DNA of 64,000 nt. It comes from Aquimarina sp. AU58. GTDB lineage: Bacteria; Bacteroidota; Bacteroidia; Flavobacteriales; Flavobacteriaceae. Positions 34,896 through 44,391 of this stretch are shown here, piece by piece. The notes beneath the pieces are model-generated. The model had not been told where the DNA came from. It saw nothing but the letters and a program-made list of their open reading frames with translations, and made no database searches. Made by a program: the position numbers and the translations under genes. Within the stretch, counting starts at the first letter, position 1. Each line of letters starts with the position of its first letter. The DNA lies in the NCBI RefSeq assembly GCF_900312745.1, contig NZ_OMPD01000007.1, forward strand, positions 254,523 to 318,522, read 5' to 3'.

Positions 34896-37100
34896 ATGCC
34901 TAAATTTCCATTTTATAAACAAGCAGAGTCGAAAGATTGTGGACCTACTTGTATTAAGATTATCGCAAAACATTATGGAAGAGTTCTCAATACTCAAAAA
35001 CTAAGATCATTAAGTGAAACCACCAGAGAAGGGAGTTCTCTTCTGGGGCTTAGTGATGCGGTAGAGGAAATAGGCTTTAGATCCCTGGGCGTAAAACTAT
35101 CGCTAAACAAATTAGACGAGGTACCCCTACCCTGTATTGTACACTGGAACAAGGTACACTATGTGGTTGTCTATAAAATCAAAACCTCGCGAAAAGGTGA
35201 TATGACTATTTATGTCTCTGATCCTGCTCATGGGTTGATTACCTATACAAAAGATGAATTTATAAAAGCGTGGATTGGTAATAATGCTGACGAAAATACA
35301 GAAGAAGGTGTAGCTTTATTAGTGGAACCTACTCCTAAGTTTTATAATGATAATCTGGATGAAGAGGATCAAAAATTTGGATTTAAATTTATATCCAAAT
35401 ATGTATTTAAATATAAAGCCTTTCTTTTTCAGCTGGCATTAGGTCTGGGGGCAGGAAGTTTACTACAGCTTATTACTCCGTTTTTAACACAAAGTATAGT
35501 CGATGTCGGGATCAAAAATCAAGACCTTAATTTCATATACCTTGTATTGATTGCAATGCTTTCTCTGTTTATTGGTAGAACATTAATCGATGTTTTAAGA
35601 AGTTGGATTTTACTTCATCTAAGTACACGTATCAATATATCGCTGATATCAGATTTCTTTATTAAACTCATGAACCTGCCTATCTCCTATTTTGATGTAA
35701 AAATGACGGGAGACCTTTTACAAAGAATTAATGATCACAAGCGAATTGAACAGATACTAACCATGTCTTCTTTAAACGTACTATTCTCGATGGTAAATCT
35801 CATTGTATTTAGTATCGTCCTGATCTATTATAGCGTTCCTATTTTTGGTATTTTTGCGATAGGAAGCACGTTCTATTTTGCCTGGATACTTGTTTTCTTT
35901 AAAAAACGTAAAAAACTGGATTATAAACGCTTTTCGCAGATTAGTGAGGAGCAAAGTAAGGTGATCGAACTGGTAAATGGTATGCAGGAGATAAAACTGC
36001 ATAATGCTGAAAAAAGAAAACGATGGAACTGGGAGTTTGTACAGGCAAAACTGTTTAGAATATCTATGGAGAGCCTGGCTCTGGAGCAGTACCAAAGTGT
36101 AGGATCTTCTTTTATTAATGAACTAAAAAATATCCTGATTACGGTTTTCTCTGCAAAACTGGTTATTGATGGTGATATCACATTAGGTATGATGCTGGCG
36201 ATTACAGCCATAGTAGGACAATTAAATGCACCTATTACGCAATTAATTAATTTCTTAAGAGAGTTGCAGGATGCACAAATTTCTTTAGAACGTTTGGGAG
36301 AGATTCATAATAAAGAAGATGAAGAACATCCCGGAGATGAAAAGATTAGAGAAATCTCGGCAAATTCTGGGTTTGAAATCAAAAATCTAAGTTTTAGATA
36401 TGTAGGGGCCGACAAACCAGTTTTAGAAGACCTCAACCTTTCTATTCCTGCTAATAAAATTACAGCTGTAGTTGGAGTTAGTGGTAGTGGAAAAACCACT
36501 CTTATGAAACTCCTTCTTAAGTTCTATGAGCCCGATGAAGGGCAGATTTATATTGGTTCTCATGATTTACATAATGTATCCCAAAAAGCCTGGAGAGATC
36601 AATTTGGTGTGGTGATGCAGGAAGGATATATTTTTAATGATACGATTGCTAATAATATTGCGGTAGGAGAAGATTATGTAGATAAGAAAAAATTGGCGCA
36701 TGCCGTAGATGTGGCAAATATCAAAGAATTTATAGAATCACTCCCGCTTTCTTACAATACCAAAATAGGGATGGAAGGTGTAGGATTAAGTACCGGACAA
36801 AAACAAAGGCTATTTATAGCTCGGTCGGTTTATAAAAACCCTAAATATTTGTTCTTTGATGAAGCTACCTCTGCTCTTGATGCCAATAATGAAAAGGTGA
36901 TCATGGAAAAACTAGATACCTTCTTTAAAGACAAAACCGTAATGGTGATAGCACATCGATTAAGTACGGTAAAAAATGCACATCAGATTGTTGTGTTAGA
37001 CAAGGGTAAAATTGTAGAAGTAGGAAATCATGAATCCCTAATCAAAGAGAAAGGAAATTATTATCACCTGGTTAAAAATCAACTCGAATTAGGGAAATAA
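34896..37100 (+). CDS. C39-peptidase ABC exporter (bacteriocin/RiPP processing transporter)
   Basis: Inner-membrane PCAT-type exporter that cuts precursor peptides after a double-glycine leader and exports the core. Seen: N-terminal C39 peptidase (1-130) with catalytic Cys15 in KDCGPTC, His88 in KVHYVVVY and Asp109 in VSDPAHG. A six-helix ABC transmembrane domain (about 165-450) and a nucleotide-binding domain follow, with Walker A VSGSGKTT, signature LSTGQKQR, Walker B YLFFDEATSALD and switch His in IAHRLS. Its 734 aa is full length with all key residues intact. The HlyD partner gene follows. The nearest candidate cargo is the GG-leader peptide at 24137-24283; no precursor gene is directly adjacent. 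Confidence 0.95.
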   Translation: MPKFPFYKQAESKDCGPTCIKIIAKHYGRVLNTQKLRSLSETTREGSSLLGLSDAVEEIGFRSLGVKLSLNKLDEVPLPCIVHWNKVHYVVVYKIKTSRKGDMTIYVSDPAHGLITYTKDEFIKAWIGNNADENTEEGVALLVEPTPKFYNDNLDEEDQKFGFKFISKYVFKYKAFLFQLALGLGAGSLLQLITPFLTQSIVDVGIKNQDLNFIYLVLIAMLSLFIGRTLIDVLRSWILLHLSTRINISLISDFFIKLMNLPISYFDVKMTGDLLQRINDHKRIEQILTMSSLNVLFSMVNLIVFSIVLIYYSVPIFGIFAIGSTFYFAWILVFFKKRKKLDYKRFSQISEEQSKVIELVNGMQEIKLHNAEKRKRWNWEFVQAKLFRISMESLALEQYQSVGSSFINELKNILITVFSAKLVIDGDITLGMMLAITAIVGQLNAPITQLINFLRELQDAQISLERLGEIHNKEDEEHPGDEKIREISANSGFEIKNLSFRYVGADKPVLEDLNLSIPANKITAVVGVSGSGKTTLMKLLLKFYEPDEGQIYIGSHDLHNVSQKAWRDQFGVVMQEGYIFNDTIANNIAVGEDYVDKKKLAHAVDVANIKEFIESLPLSYNTKIGMEGVGLSTGQKQRLFIARSVYKNPKYLFFDEATSALDANNEKVIMEKLDTFFKDKTVMVIAHRLSTVKNAHQIVVLDKGKIVEVGNHESLIKEKGNYYHLVKNQLELGK

Positions 37101-37163
37101 TACTTGAATTAATAATTACAAATTAGGTGAAACGAATATGAAAAATTCTTAGATTTAGAATGT

Positions 37164-37224
37164 GTCATGCTGAGCCTGTCGAAGCAAATTATAGCAAAAA
37201 GCCCTTCGACAGGCTCAGGGTGAC
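37164..37224. repeat. Long inverted repeat of the CTTCGACAGGCTCAG family
   Basis: Arms 37164-37184 and 37204-37224 are complementary at 19 of 21 positions around a 19-nt loop. It lies between the exporter and HlyD genes, so their transcript would carry a strong hairpin. Confidence 0.85.
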
Positions 37225-37342
37225 ATACCTGATAAAATATGTTAATTATAGTTACTAAACAAAATTTTATTGGATGTTTCAAATCGACAAGTAGTAATAT
37301 AATAACATTAAATTAAAAAAACGCAATACATAGCTAAACATT

Positions 37343-38635
37343 ATGCCAGACACTTTAGACGACATACAATTACGTAGTGAAGAAGTACAGGAAATCCTAA
37401 CCCGGGTTCCGCATTGGATGATACGATGGGGAAATCTTTTGATTTTGGTATTAGTACTGTTGTTATTATTTCTTTCCTGGCTGGTTAAGTATCCTGATGT
37501 AATACCAGCAGAAGCGATTATCACTACTCGAATACCACCACAAAAAGAATATGCCCAAACCAGTGGTAAAATTGAGTCTCTATTTGTTAAAGACAATCAA
37601 ATTGTACCCAAAAACACTCCTCTGGCAATATTAGAAAGCAGTGCTAATTATAAAGATGTCTTTTTGCTTAAATCTATTGTAGACACTATTAAAGTAAATA
37701 CGAAATCATTTACATTTCCTATCGATGAGTTACCGGTCTTATTTCTGGGAGATATCGAAACCAGCTTTGCAATATTTGAAAACAGTTATTCTGAATATAT
37801 CCTGAATAAAGAATTACAACCTTTCTCTAATGAAGCCATAGCAAATCAAACTTCCTTATCAGAACTCTATAGGCGTTTAGAAAGCCTAAAAGCTCAAAAA
37901 AGGCTTGGTAAAGCCGAACTAGAGTTTAAACGAAAAGAGCTTCAGCGTCAAAAAAACCTATTTGAAAAAGGAGTAATCTCTGCACAAGAATTCGAAAGCA
38001 AAGAGCTCGATTACCTGCGAACAAAACGTAATTATGAAAATAACGACGTGCAGCTATCTCAAATTAACGAGAGTATTAGCAACGCTACCAAAACATCAAA
38101 AGGTACAGAAATCAATAAAAGGAAAGAAGAAATTAACTTGTTTAAAAAGGTGTTACAATCCTTTGGACAGTTAAAGAAAAGTATTAAAGACTGGGAGTTA
38201 CAATACGTGCTTAAATCTGATATCGAAGGACGTGTTTCTTTTCTTAATTTTTGGACAGAAAATCAAACCGTAGCCCTGGGAGATCTTGTTTTTATTATTG
38301 TCCCTTCAGAATACTCTTCTTACCTGGCAAAAATCAAAGCTCCTTCTCAAAATTCGGGAAAAATAAAGGTTGGACAAACGGCTAATATTAGGTTAGAAAA
38401 TTTCCCTGATGATGAGTTTGGAACGCTGAAAGGTAAAGTAAAGCACATATCTCTGTTACCAGATAAAGATGGGTTATATCTTATTGATGTTGAATTGCCC
38501 GAAAAACTAATTACTACCTATGACAAAGAAATTCCTTTTAAACAGGAAATGAGAGGTGTCGTAGAAATTGTAACCGAAGATCTTCGACTTATCGAGCGTT
38601 TCTTCTATCAATTTAGAACATTGATGGATAAGTAA
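37343..38635 (+). CDS. HlyD family membrane-fusion protein
   Basis: Periplasmic adaptor linking the C39 ABC exporter to an outer-membrane channel. Seen: cytoplasmic N-terminus, one transmembrane segment at about 33-49 (LLILVLVLLLLFLSWLV), a lipoyl-like half (IESLFVKDNQIVPKNTPLAIL), a long coiled-coil hairpin (about 165-275; ELEFKRKELQRQKNLFEKGVISAQEFESKELDYL), the second lipoyl half and a C-terminal beta domain with VGQTANIRLENFP. At 430 aa it is a normal NHLM/bacteriocin-type adaptor. No outer-membrane factor gene is nearby, so a TolC-like protein must come from elsewhere. Confidence 0.92.
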   Translation: MPDTLDDIQLRSEEVQEILTRVPHWMIRWGNLLILVLVLLLLFLSWLVKYPDVIPAEAIITTRIPPQKEYAQTSGKIESLFVKDNQIVPKNTPLAILESSANYKDVFLLKSIVDTIKVNTKSFTFPIDELPVLFLGDIETSFAIFENSYSEYILNKELQPFSNEAIANQTSLSELYRRLESLKAQKRLGKAELEFKRKELQRQKNLFEKGVISAQEFESKELDYLRTKRNYENNDVQLSQINESISNATKTSKGTEINKRKEEINLFKKVLQSFGQLKKSIKDWELQYVLKSDIEGRVSFLNFWTENQTVALGDLVFIIVPSEYSSYLAKIKAPSQNSGKIKVGQTANIRLENFPDDEFGTLKGKVKHISLLPDKDGLYLIDVELPEKLITTYDKEIPFKQEMRGVVEIVTEDLRLIERFFYQFRTLMDK

Positions 38636-38752
38636 ACGTGAGTTCGACCTAAGAAAATTTACGTCAGTCAGAGTGATTTTCGGTAGAAAATTGTACTTCG
38701 ACCTAGCTCAGCAGAACTATCGAAGACAAGTAAATTTTCAAGCAAAAGCCTT
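38635..38752 (+). repeat. 117-bp dispersed repeat, copy 2
   Basis: Second copy of the element at 17038-17154, beginning next to the HlyD stop codon. It is followed directly by a GTCATCCTGAGC string and other members of the CTTCGACAGGCTCAG family. Confidence 0.85.
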
Positions 38753-39022
38753 GTCATCCTGAGCTTCGTCGAAGGGTCGATACAATATAAGTTTAGAATT
38801 TTATAAAACCAGTCGCCCTGAGCCCTTCGATAAACTCACAACTATTTGAAAGCTATGTTAAGCTATAGAAATATGGATCATAAGCTATTGATTTTTTTGG
38901 ATTATAACATATAAAACAAAAGGATTTTTATTTTCTGAAAATTATCTGCAATGTCAGATTGAGCCTGTCGAAATCCAATTAAAAATCAAGGGTTTATGAA
39001 CTTCGACAGGCTCAGTTTGACA
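38753..39022. repeat. Cluster of CTTCGACAGGCTCAG-family repeats
   Basis: Includes GTCATCCTGAGCTTCGTCGA at 38753, GAGCCCTTCGATAAACTC near 38819, and an inverted repeat with arms 38952-38972 and 39002-39022 (two mismatches in 21). With the 117-bp element this fills the 433-bp gap after HlyD; no gene is seen. The arms could form a terminator-like hairpin in either direction. Confidence 0.8.
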
Positions 39023-39068
39023 TAACAAGTAGCAGAAAATAAAAAGTTTCGAATGCTAATGAGGTAAA

Positions 39069-39650
39069 TTATGAGTCTACCTCTTCTGATATTTCTCCTT
39101 GAGAAGAATCAACCTCTTCTGATACTTCTTCCTGAACAGGGTTAACTTCTTCTGATACCTCTTCTTGAGAAGAACCAGCTACTGCTATCGGTTGAGCTTT
39201 CTCAAATTGCTCTTCCTCGCCCGAGAAATAAGGAAAAACATCCATAATCGGAGATTCTGAAATTGCAGGTACTGTGTAATCACTAACAGAATCCTTCATC
39301 ATACTAATGGTATTATCATAGGCTTCTTTTACATCATTAGCCTGTACCAGCAGGTACATACTTGACTTTCTTTCCTTACCACTTTCTTCATCATAAGAAA
39401 CCAGGGCTACTTTTGATTTAAACCATCGATCAGAATTATCAAAAGGATGTATCTCTGCAAAATTTGCAATCTTAATATTGGTGATTTTAAACTCTTCACT
39501 AATATATGCTGACATTTCTTCGTTAATTCTGGTTTCAGCTTCTGTATAGGACAAAGCATCTACCAGATAAGGTTCTGTTGTAACTTTCTGTACTCCAGAT
39601 TCATCTATTTTTCTATACTTTACTTTACATTCATACCAAGTTGTGCTCAT
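39069..39650 (-). CDS. DUF4494 domain protein with acidic repeat tail
   Basis: Cytoplasmic protein of a Bacteroidota-specific family, function unknown. Seen: DUF4494 domain at about 1-143 (WYECKVKYRKIDESGVQKVTTEPYLVDA, then AEIHPFDNSDRWFKSKV) and a tail of about 50 residues made of repeated 11-residue acidic units (EEVSEEVNPVQ, EEVSEEVDSSQ, GEISEEVDS). The core alone is the family norm, so the tail is an add-on probably grown by repeat expansion. A -7 box (TATATTTG) 19 bp upstream suggests a very short leader. Confidence 0.85.
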   Translation of the reverse strand: MSTTWYECKVKYRKIDESGVQKVTTEPYLVDALSYTEAETRINEEMSAYISEEFKITNIKIANFAEIHPFDNSDRWFKSKVALVSYDEESGKERKSSMYLLVQANDVKEAYDNTISMMKDSVSDYTVPAISESPIMDVFPYFSGEEEQFEKAQPIAVAGSSQEEVSEEVNPVQEEVSEEVDSSQGEISEEVDS

Positions 39651-39668
39651 ATCTTTTTTTTAGGATGG

Positions 39669-39676
39669 CAAATATA
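39669..39676 (-). promoter_or_regulatory. -7 box for the DUF4494 gene
   Basis: The minus strand reads TATATTTG, a full match to TAnnTTTG, 19 bp before the start codon. Confidence 0.5.
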
Positions 39677-39995
39677 TATTTTTAAAAAAATGCTTACCAC
39701 GAATGCGCATAATAGATATTCACAATTTGAAAATTCTATGATTTCTTGATATGTATGTTCTTTTATCTAAACCCGGATTATGTATTAGAAAATCTATAAC
39801 CTCTTGAAACTACTTCAAAATATATCGTTACACTACATTTTTCAGTTTAACCATAGCGATGCTATGCTAAAACTAAGAAAATGCCATATTTTATGGTACT
39901 TTCAAGTCTCATAACGAAGTTCTAATACACAATTCGGGTAACCGAAAACAACAAACTAAAAAACCTCACAGAGATACTGAAGCAGTATACTAAAA

Positions 39996-40028
39996 AGACC
40001 TCACAGGTTTTAAAAACCTGTGAGGTCT
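39996..40028 (-). terminator. Rho-independent terminator of the DUF885 gene
   Basis: Perfect 16-bp inverted repeat (AGACCTCACAGGTTTT and its complement) with a 1-nt centre. On the minus strand it is followed by TTTTTAG. It lies 28 bp after the DUF885 stop. Confidence 0.9.
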
Positions 40029-40056
40029 GATGTATTATCATACGTAAATTAAAGTA

Positions 40057-41928
40057 CTAAGAACCTACTTCTTCTTTAGTTGTATCTGTACTTTTACTCG
40101 CTACCCATTCTCCTACTAATTCTTCTAATATCGTAAGGGGTACAGCTCCATTGGTTAATACTACATCATGAAACTCTCTGATATCAAACGCATCTCCAAG
40201 AGTTTTCCTTGCGTTTTCGCGTAGCTCAAGAATCTTAATCATTCCTATTTTATAGGCTGTTGCCTGGCTTGGCATAACAATATGGCGTTCTACCATTTTT
40301 ATAGCATCACTTTCTGCATTGGGAGTATTATCAACATAATATTTAATCCCTTCTTCTCTACTCCATTTTTTGCTATGAATCCCTGTATCTACGACTAATC
40401 GGCAAGCTCTCCAAAGCTCCATTGCCAGTCTACCAAAATCTGAATACGGATCACTATACATTCCTATTTCTTTTGGTAATAGTTCTGTATATAATCCCCA
40501 CCCTTCAGAATATGCTGTGTATCCACCAAATTTTCTGAATTTTGGGATGTCCTTCAATTCTTGTGCAATAGACAATTGCATATGATGTCCCGGTATACCT
40601 TCATGATATGCTAAAGCTTCCATCTGATAGATTGGCATTGCTGCCATATCATATAAATTGGCATAATATGTTCCTGGTCTTGAGCCATCGGGAGTTCCTC
40701 TTTGATAGAAGGCTTTTCCTGCGTTTTTCTCTCTAAAGGGTTCTACTGCTTTAACAATGATATCTGCTTTGGGTTTGGTCACAAAAAGCTCATCCAGTTT
40801 GGATTTCATTGTATCGATTAGTCCCACTGCTTGTTTAAGGTATGCTGCTTTTCCTTCTTCGGTATTTGCAAAATAGAACTTTTTATCTTCTTTCATATAC
40901 TTGAAAAAATCCTGTAATGTTCCTTCATATTTAACTTGCTTCATAATATCCCGCATCTCACCATGAATACGAGCCACCTCTTTTAATCCTAGTTCATGAA
41001 TCTGATCTGCAGTCATCGTTGTAGTGGTCGTGCGTTGTAATGCGTTATCATAAAATGCAGCTCCTTTAGGAAATTTCCAGCAACCATCATCTGTAGTTGC
41101 TCTTTGTTGTTGTCCTTCTAATAATGTAATAAGATTATCATAAGCTGGCTTTACACTGTCTATAAGTCCTTTTTCTGCTTTAGCCACTAATTCGCTCTGT
41201 TCTTCATCTGATAATTTAAGTGTCGAGATTTTACTTTTGAAATCGGCCAATAACGTACTTTCCTGATTAGATTTATCAAAGGGTTGCCCTACAATAATAT
41301 TACGGCTATCATCAAGAACTCTGGCAAATACAAACTTAGGAGGAAGGATCCCGTTCTTTTCTCTAATCTTTATATTTTCTATCGCTTGAGTAAACATTTC
41401 ATTAATACCATTTAACCTGGAGATATAAGCTTCTGCATCACTCTTATCCTTAATTTTATGCATGTTGATAAGAAAAGCAGGAATTCTGGATTGCATTCCA
41501 AACATTTGATTTACCGGGTAATCATAGAATCTATATTGAAAATCTACAATCTCATTTTCGAGATCTTTTTTCATTAATTTATAACTTAGAGCAGTTGCAT
41601 CATTTAATTGAGATACATCTACAGAGTCCTTTAAATAGGCTAAACGCTCTTTTGCTTTTTCTAAATCTTCTGCTTCCTGTTTAGATGAAATATCATCCCA
41701 TTTACCATAAGCGTCTGTTTTAATTCCTAAATACGTTTGCATCATTGGCGATTTATCAATTTCTTGCTGAAACTGTGCTTCGAACCAATCGTTTAGTTTT
41801 TTTGATTGCTCTTCGATAATCTCTGCTTGCGAAGCAGCATCCTGTTCTGGCGCTTTTACTTCTTGTTTACAGCTGGTTAATGCCAGAAAAGAAGAAAATA
41901 GCAATACACTAATTTTTATTTTGGTCAT
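40057..41928 (-). CDS. DUF885 family lipoprotein, putative metallopeptidase
   Basis: Envelope lipoprotein of the DUF885 family, related to zinc carboxypeptidases. Seen: lipobox (LTSC, Cys20), a helical body, and the zinc-site-like motif HEGIPGHH (about residue 441) within ALAYHEGIPGHHMQLSIAQEL, followed by YSEGWGLYTELLPKEIG, which supplies the third ligand Glu. Its 623 aa is normal. It is 24 bp from the upstream CocE/NonD hydrolase gene on the same strand and probably co-transcribed, suggesting shared work in peptide or ester breakdown. The substrate is not known. Confidence 0.85.
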   Translation of the reverse strand: MTKIKISVLLFSSFLALTSCKQEVKAPEQDAASQAEIIEEQSKKLNDWFEAQFQQEIDKSPMMQTYLGIKTDAYGKWDDISSKQEAEDLEKAKERLAYLKDSVDVSQLNDATALSYKLMKKDLENEIVDFQYRFYDYPVNQMFGMQSRIPAFLINMHKIKDKSDAEAYISRLNGINEMFTQAIENIKIREKNGILPPKFVFARVLDDSRNIIVGQPFDKSNQESTLLADFKSKISTLKLSDEEQSELVAKAEKGLIDSVKPAYDNLITLLEGQQQRATTDDGCWKFPKGAAFYDNALQRTTTTTMTADQIHELGLKEVARIHGEMRDIMKQVKYEGTLQDFFKYMKEDKKFYFANTEEGKAAYLKQAVGLIDTMKSKLDELFVTKPKADIIVKAVEPFREKNAGKAFYQRGTPDGSRPGTYYANLYDMAAMPIYQMEALAYHEGIPGHHMQLSIAQELKDIPKFRKFGGYTAYSEGWGLYTELLPKEIGMYSDPYSDFGRLAMELWRACRLVVDTGIHSKKWSREEGIKYYVDNTPNAESDAIKMVERHIVMPSQATAYKIGMIKILELRENARKTLGDAFDIREFHDVVLTNGAVPLTILEELVGEWVASKSTDTTKEEVGS

Positions 41929-41952
41929 GATAGTATAATTAGGGTTAATTGG

Positions 41953-43809
41953 TTATTTTAAAATCATAACTTCTATTGCAGAATCATGATATACTTTATG
42001 CGTTTGCTTGGTAAAATCAGAAGCAGCTGCTTTAAAGATATTAGGAACATAAGTTTGCGGGTTTAAATCGATTAAAGGGAACCAGGTACTCTGCACCTGA
42101 ACTTGTATTTTATGTCCTTTTTTAAACGTATGGTGTATATCCTGTAGCTTAATATTTACATCTGTTTTTTGATTAGCAACAAAAGGTTCGGGTTTACTAA
42201 AATCATTTCGAAAACGTCCTCTCATCACTTCACTACGAACCATCATATGATAATTGGCCATTTTTAAATATTTCTGTGTTTCTTCTGTATCTTTGGCATC
42301 ATTAGGATACACATCTATCAATTTTACTACCCAGTCTGCATCTGTACCCGTTGTAGCTACCTTTAGCTTTGCTAATACTTCTCCCGATAATGTCATGTCC
42401 TCGGTAAGAACAGGGGTTTCAAAAACTAATACATCGGGACGACGTGCTGCAAATCTTTGATCATCTGTCATATATTTTCTTGGCGTAAATACCATTTTAA
42501 CATCTTCGGAATAAGGAACTGGTTTTTTGGGGTCACTTATAAATTCTGAAACCCCCGCTCCACTTTTACCAGACAACTCATCATTGGCAGAAAGGTAAAA
42601 TGTCTTTTTCTCTACATTTGCAGGTGGCCAGCTTTCATAAGAATTCCATTCCTTTTTTCCGGTATCAAAAATCTGAATTTCTGGTAACCCGGTTTTTCCA
42701 TCTGCATCTCCTTTTAAGAAGTGATTAAAAAAGGTAGTTTCTACATTTTTTTGAAAATTTAAAGAAAGGTCATCTCCAAAATATACGTTACCAATGGCTT
42801 GACGCTTTTTGGTTCTTGCCCAATCCCCATGACTCCATGGCCCAAAAACCATAATGTTATAATTATCACTTTTCTTTTCGATATTTTCATAGGTCTCAAA
42901 AGGGCCATATAAATCTTCGGCATCAAACAAACCTCCTACAGTCATTACTGCCGGTTTGATCGTTTGGTTTTTTAAGTGTTGAATTATTCCTCTTTTTTGC
43001 CAGAATTCATCATAATTCGGGTGTTCTTTTAATTGTGTCCAAAATACATTGTCTTCTTTATAATACTGGTCTAAAGTGCTTAAAGGCCCTGCATCCAGAA
43101 AGAATTGATATTGATCTTTACTTTTCAAGTCAGGAAAAGTATACCAACTCTCTGTTGTAGGTTTAGTTTTTTCATACCCAAAAACCGCTGTAGCTCTCCA
43201 ATAGCTCAATAAATATGCTCCATTATGATGAAAATCATCAAAAAAGAAATCACCTATACATGCTTGTGGTGATACTGCTTTTAAAGCAGGATGTGCATCT
43301 AATAAAGAATACGTTGCATAGAAACCAGGGTAAGAGATCCCCCATATTCCTACTTTTTTATTAGTATTCGATACATTCTTCACCAACCAGTCTATGGTAT
43401 CATAGGTATCACTGGCTTCATCAAATTGTTTTCCTTTTTTACCAGGAATATAGGCTCTCATATTATCATAGACCCCTTCGCTCATCCAACGTCCGCGTAC
43501 ATCCTGATAAACAATAATATTGCCTTCTTTCATTAAAAATTCATTTGGACCTATTTTAGATCTAAATTCATCTTTACCATATGGCCTTGAACTATACGGA
43601 GTTCGATGCATTAAAATTGGATATTTTTTTGAGGTATCCTTTGGTGTGTAAATGGTAGTGTGAAGTTTAACACCATCTCTCATCACAATATCAACTTCTT
43701 GTTTTGTGTAGTGTTCTTTTATAGTATAGGAATCTGCTTCCTGCGAGAACATAACACTTGTGTAAAGAAGTACTATGCTTCTTAAAAGAATAAATCTGAC
43801 TGATCGCAT
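41953..43809 (-). CDS. CocE/NonD family (S15-like) hydrolase, secreted
   Basis: Alpha/beta hydrolase of the CocE/NonD (X-Pro dipeptidyl-peptidase S15-like) type. Family members act as acyl esterases, glutaryl-7-ACA acylases or alpha-amino-acid ester hydrolases; the specific reaction is unknown. Seen: signal peptide (ending near VMFSQ), RDGVKLHTTIYTP (about 45), oxyanion Tyr in HRTPYSSRPYG, nucleophile Ser in GISYPGFYA (about 152), His in FGPWSHGDW, and a C-terminal jelly-roll (from about 455) with PDVLVFETPVLTEDMTLSG. Its 618 aa is typical. It precedes the DUF885 gene by 24 bp. Confidence 0.9.
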   Translation of the reverse strand: MRSVRFILLRSIVLLYTSVMFSQEADSYTIKEHYTKQEVDIVMRDGVKLHTTIYTPKDTSKKYPILMHRTPYSSRPYGKDEFRSKIGPNEFLMKEGNIIVYQDVRGRWMSEGVYDNMRAYIPGKKGKQFDEASDTYDTIDWLVKNVSNTNKKVGIWGISYPGFYATYSLLDAHPALKAVSPQACIGDFFFDDFHHNGAYLLSYWRATAVFGYEKTKPTTESWYTFPDLKSKDQYQFFLDAGPLSTLDQYYKEDNVFWTQLKEHPNYDEFWQKRGIIQHLKNQTIKPAVMTVGGLFDAEDLYGPFETYENIEKKSDNYNIMVFGPWSHGDWARTKKRQAIGNVYFGDDLSLNFQKNVETTFFNHFLKGDADGKTGLPEIQIFDTGKKEWNSYESWPPANVEKKTFYLSANDELSGKSGAGVSEFISDPKKPVPYSEDVKMVFTPRKYMTDDQRFAARRPDVLVFETPVLTEDMTLSGEVLAKLKVATTGTDADWVVKLIDVYPNDAKDTEETQKYLKMANYHMMVRSEVMRGRFRNDFSKPEPFVANQKTDVNIKLQDIHHTFKKGHKIQVQVQSTWFPLIDLNPQTYVPNIFKAAASDFTKQTHKVYHDSAIEVMILK

Positions 43810-43951
43810 TGGTTTTAGTTTAGTTTATTGCTGAAGATAAAAAAATGGTACTGCGAGCCAGATAGTTTTAAGGAGATTTTAACAACTTACAATCAATATA
43901 TACATACTACAATAGGCACAAAGCAATATAGTGACTCTATAGAAAATCATA

Positions 43952-44353
43952 TTATTTTTCTATAAAAGGCGGTCCTGTTATTTTTTCGAAAGCTATAACT
44001 TTTGCTAAACTATAATCACCAAAAAGCATTTTTTTAAGTTGAAATGTCGCTTTTATACCATAGTTTTTTTCAGCCATCTTAAATGGGCTTTCTGGCCATA
44101 ATTTGTCAAAGTCTGCTTTACTTACATATACCCACCTAATAGTGCCATAAGGTTCTGCAAGCCATACTCTTTTATTTTTATTTAGAGACTCAAAACTATA
44201 TCTTATATAATCTTTCTGTTCTATATCAATCATTTTATATTTTATAGAAGAGTCAATTATGATAGTCGAATTCAAGGTCAAGACCCTGTACCTAAATAAT
44301 ACAATCAAAAAAAATAGAAATACTACTCCACAAATACTTATAAAAACATTCAT
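43952..44353 (-). CDS. Hypothetical membrane-anchored protein
   Basis: A 133-aa protein with one N-terminal transmembrane segment (ISICGVVFLFFLIVLF, about 5-20) and a soluble domain with Trp/Tyr-rich strands (WLAEPYGTIRWVYVSKADFDKLWPES). The family is not recognised. It is 38 bp downstream of dsbD and on the same strand, so possibly in the tilS-dsbD operon. Confidence 0.6.
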   Translation of the reverse strand: MNVFISICGVVFLFFLIVLFRYRVLTLNSTIIIDSSIKYKMIDIEQKDYIRYSFESLNKNKRVWLAEPYGTIRWVYVSKADFDKLWPESPFKMAEKNYGIKATFQLKKMLFGDYSLAKVIAFEKITGPPFIEK

Positions 44354-44391
44354 TACCTATCGGTGGTTTTAGTAGTTTTAATGTAAAGAAA

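Larger units (their letters stand above)
39651..40056. other. Intergenic region with terminator and small palindrome
   Basis: Holds the DUF4494 -7 box, a palindrome CATAGC-GAT-GCTATG (39852-39866) and the terminator hairpin at 39996-40028 with a partial copy of its arm (CCTCACAG) at 39964. No gene is seen. Confidence 0.6.
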
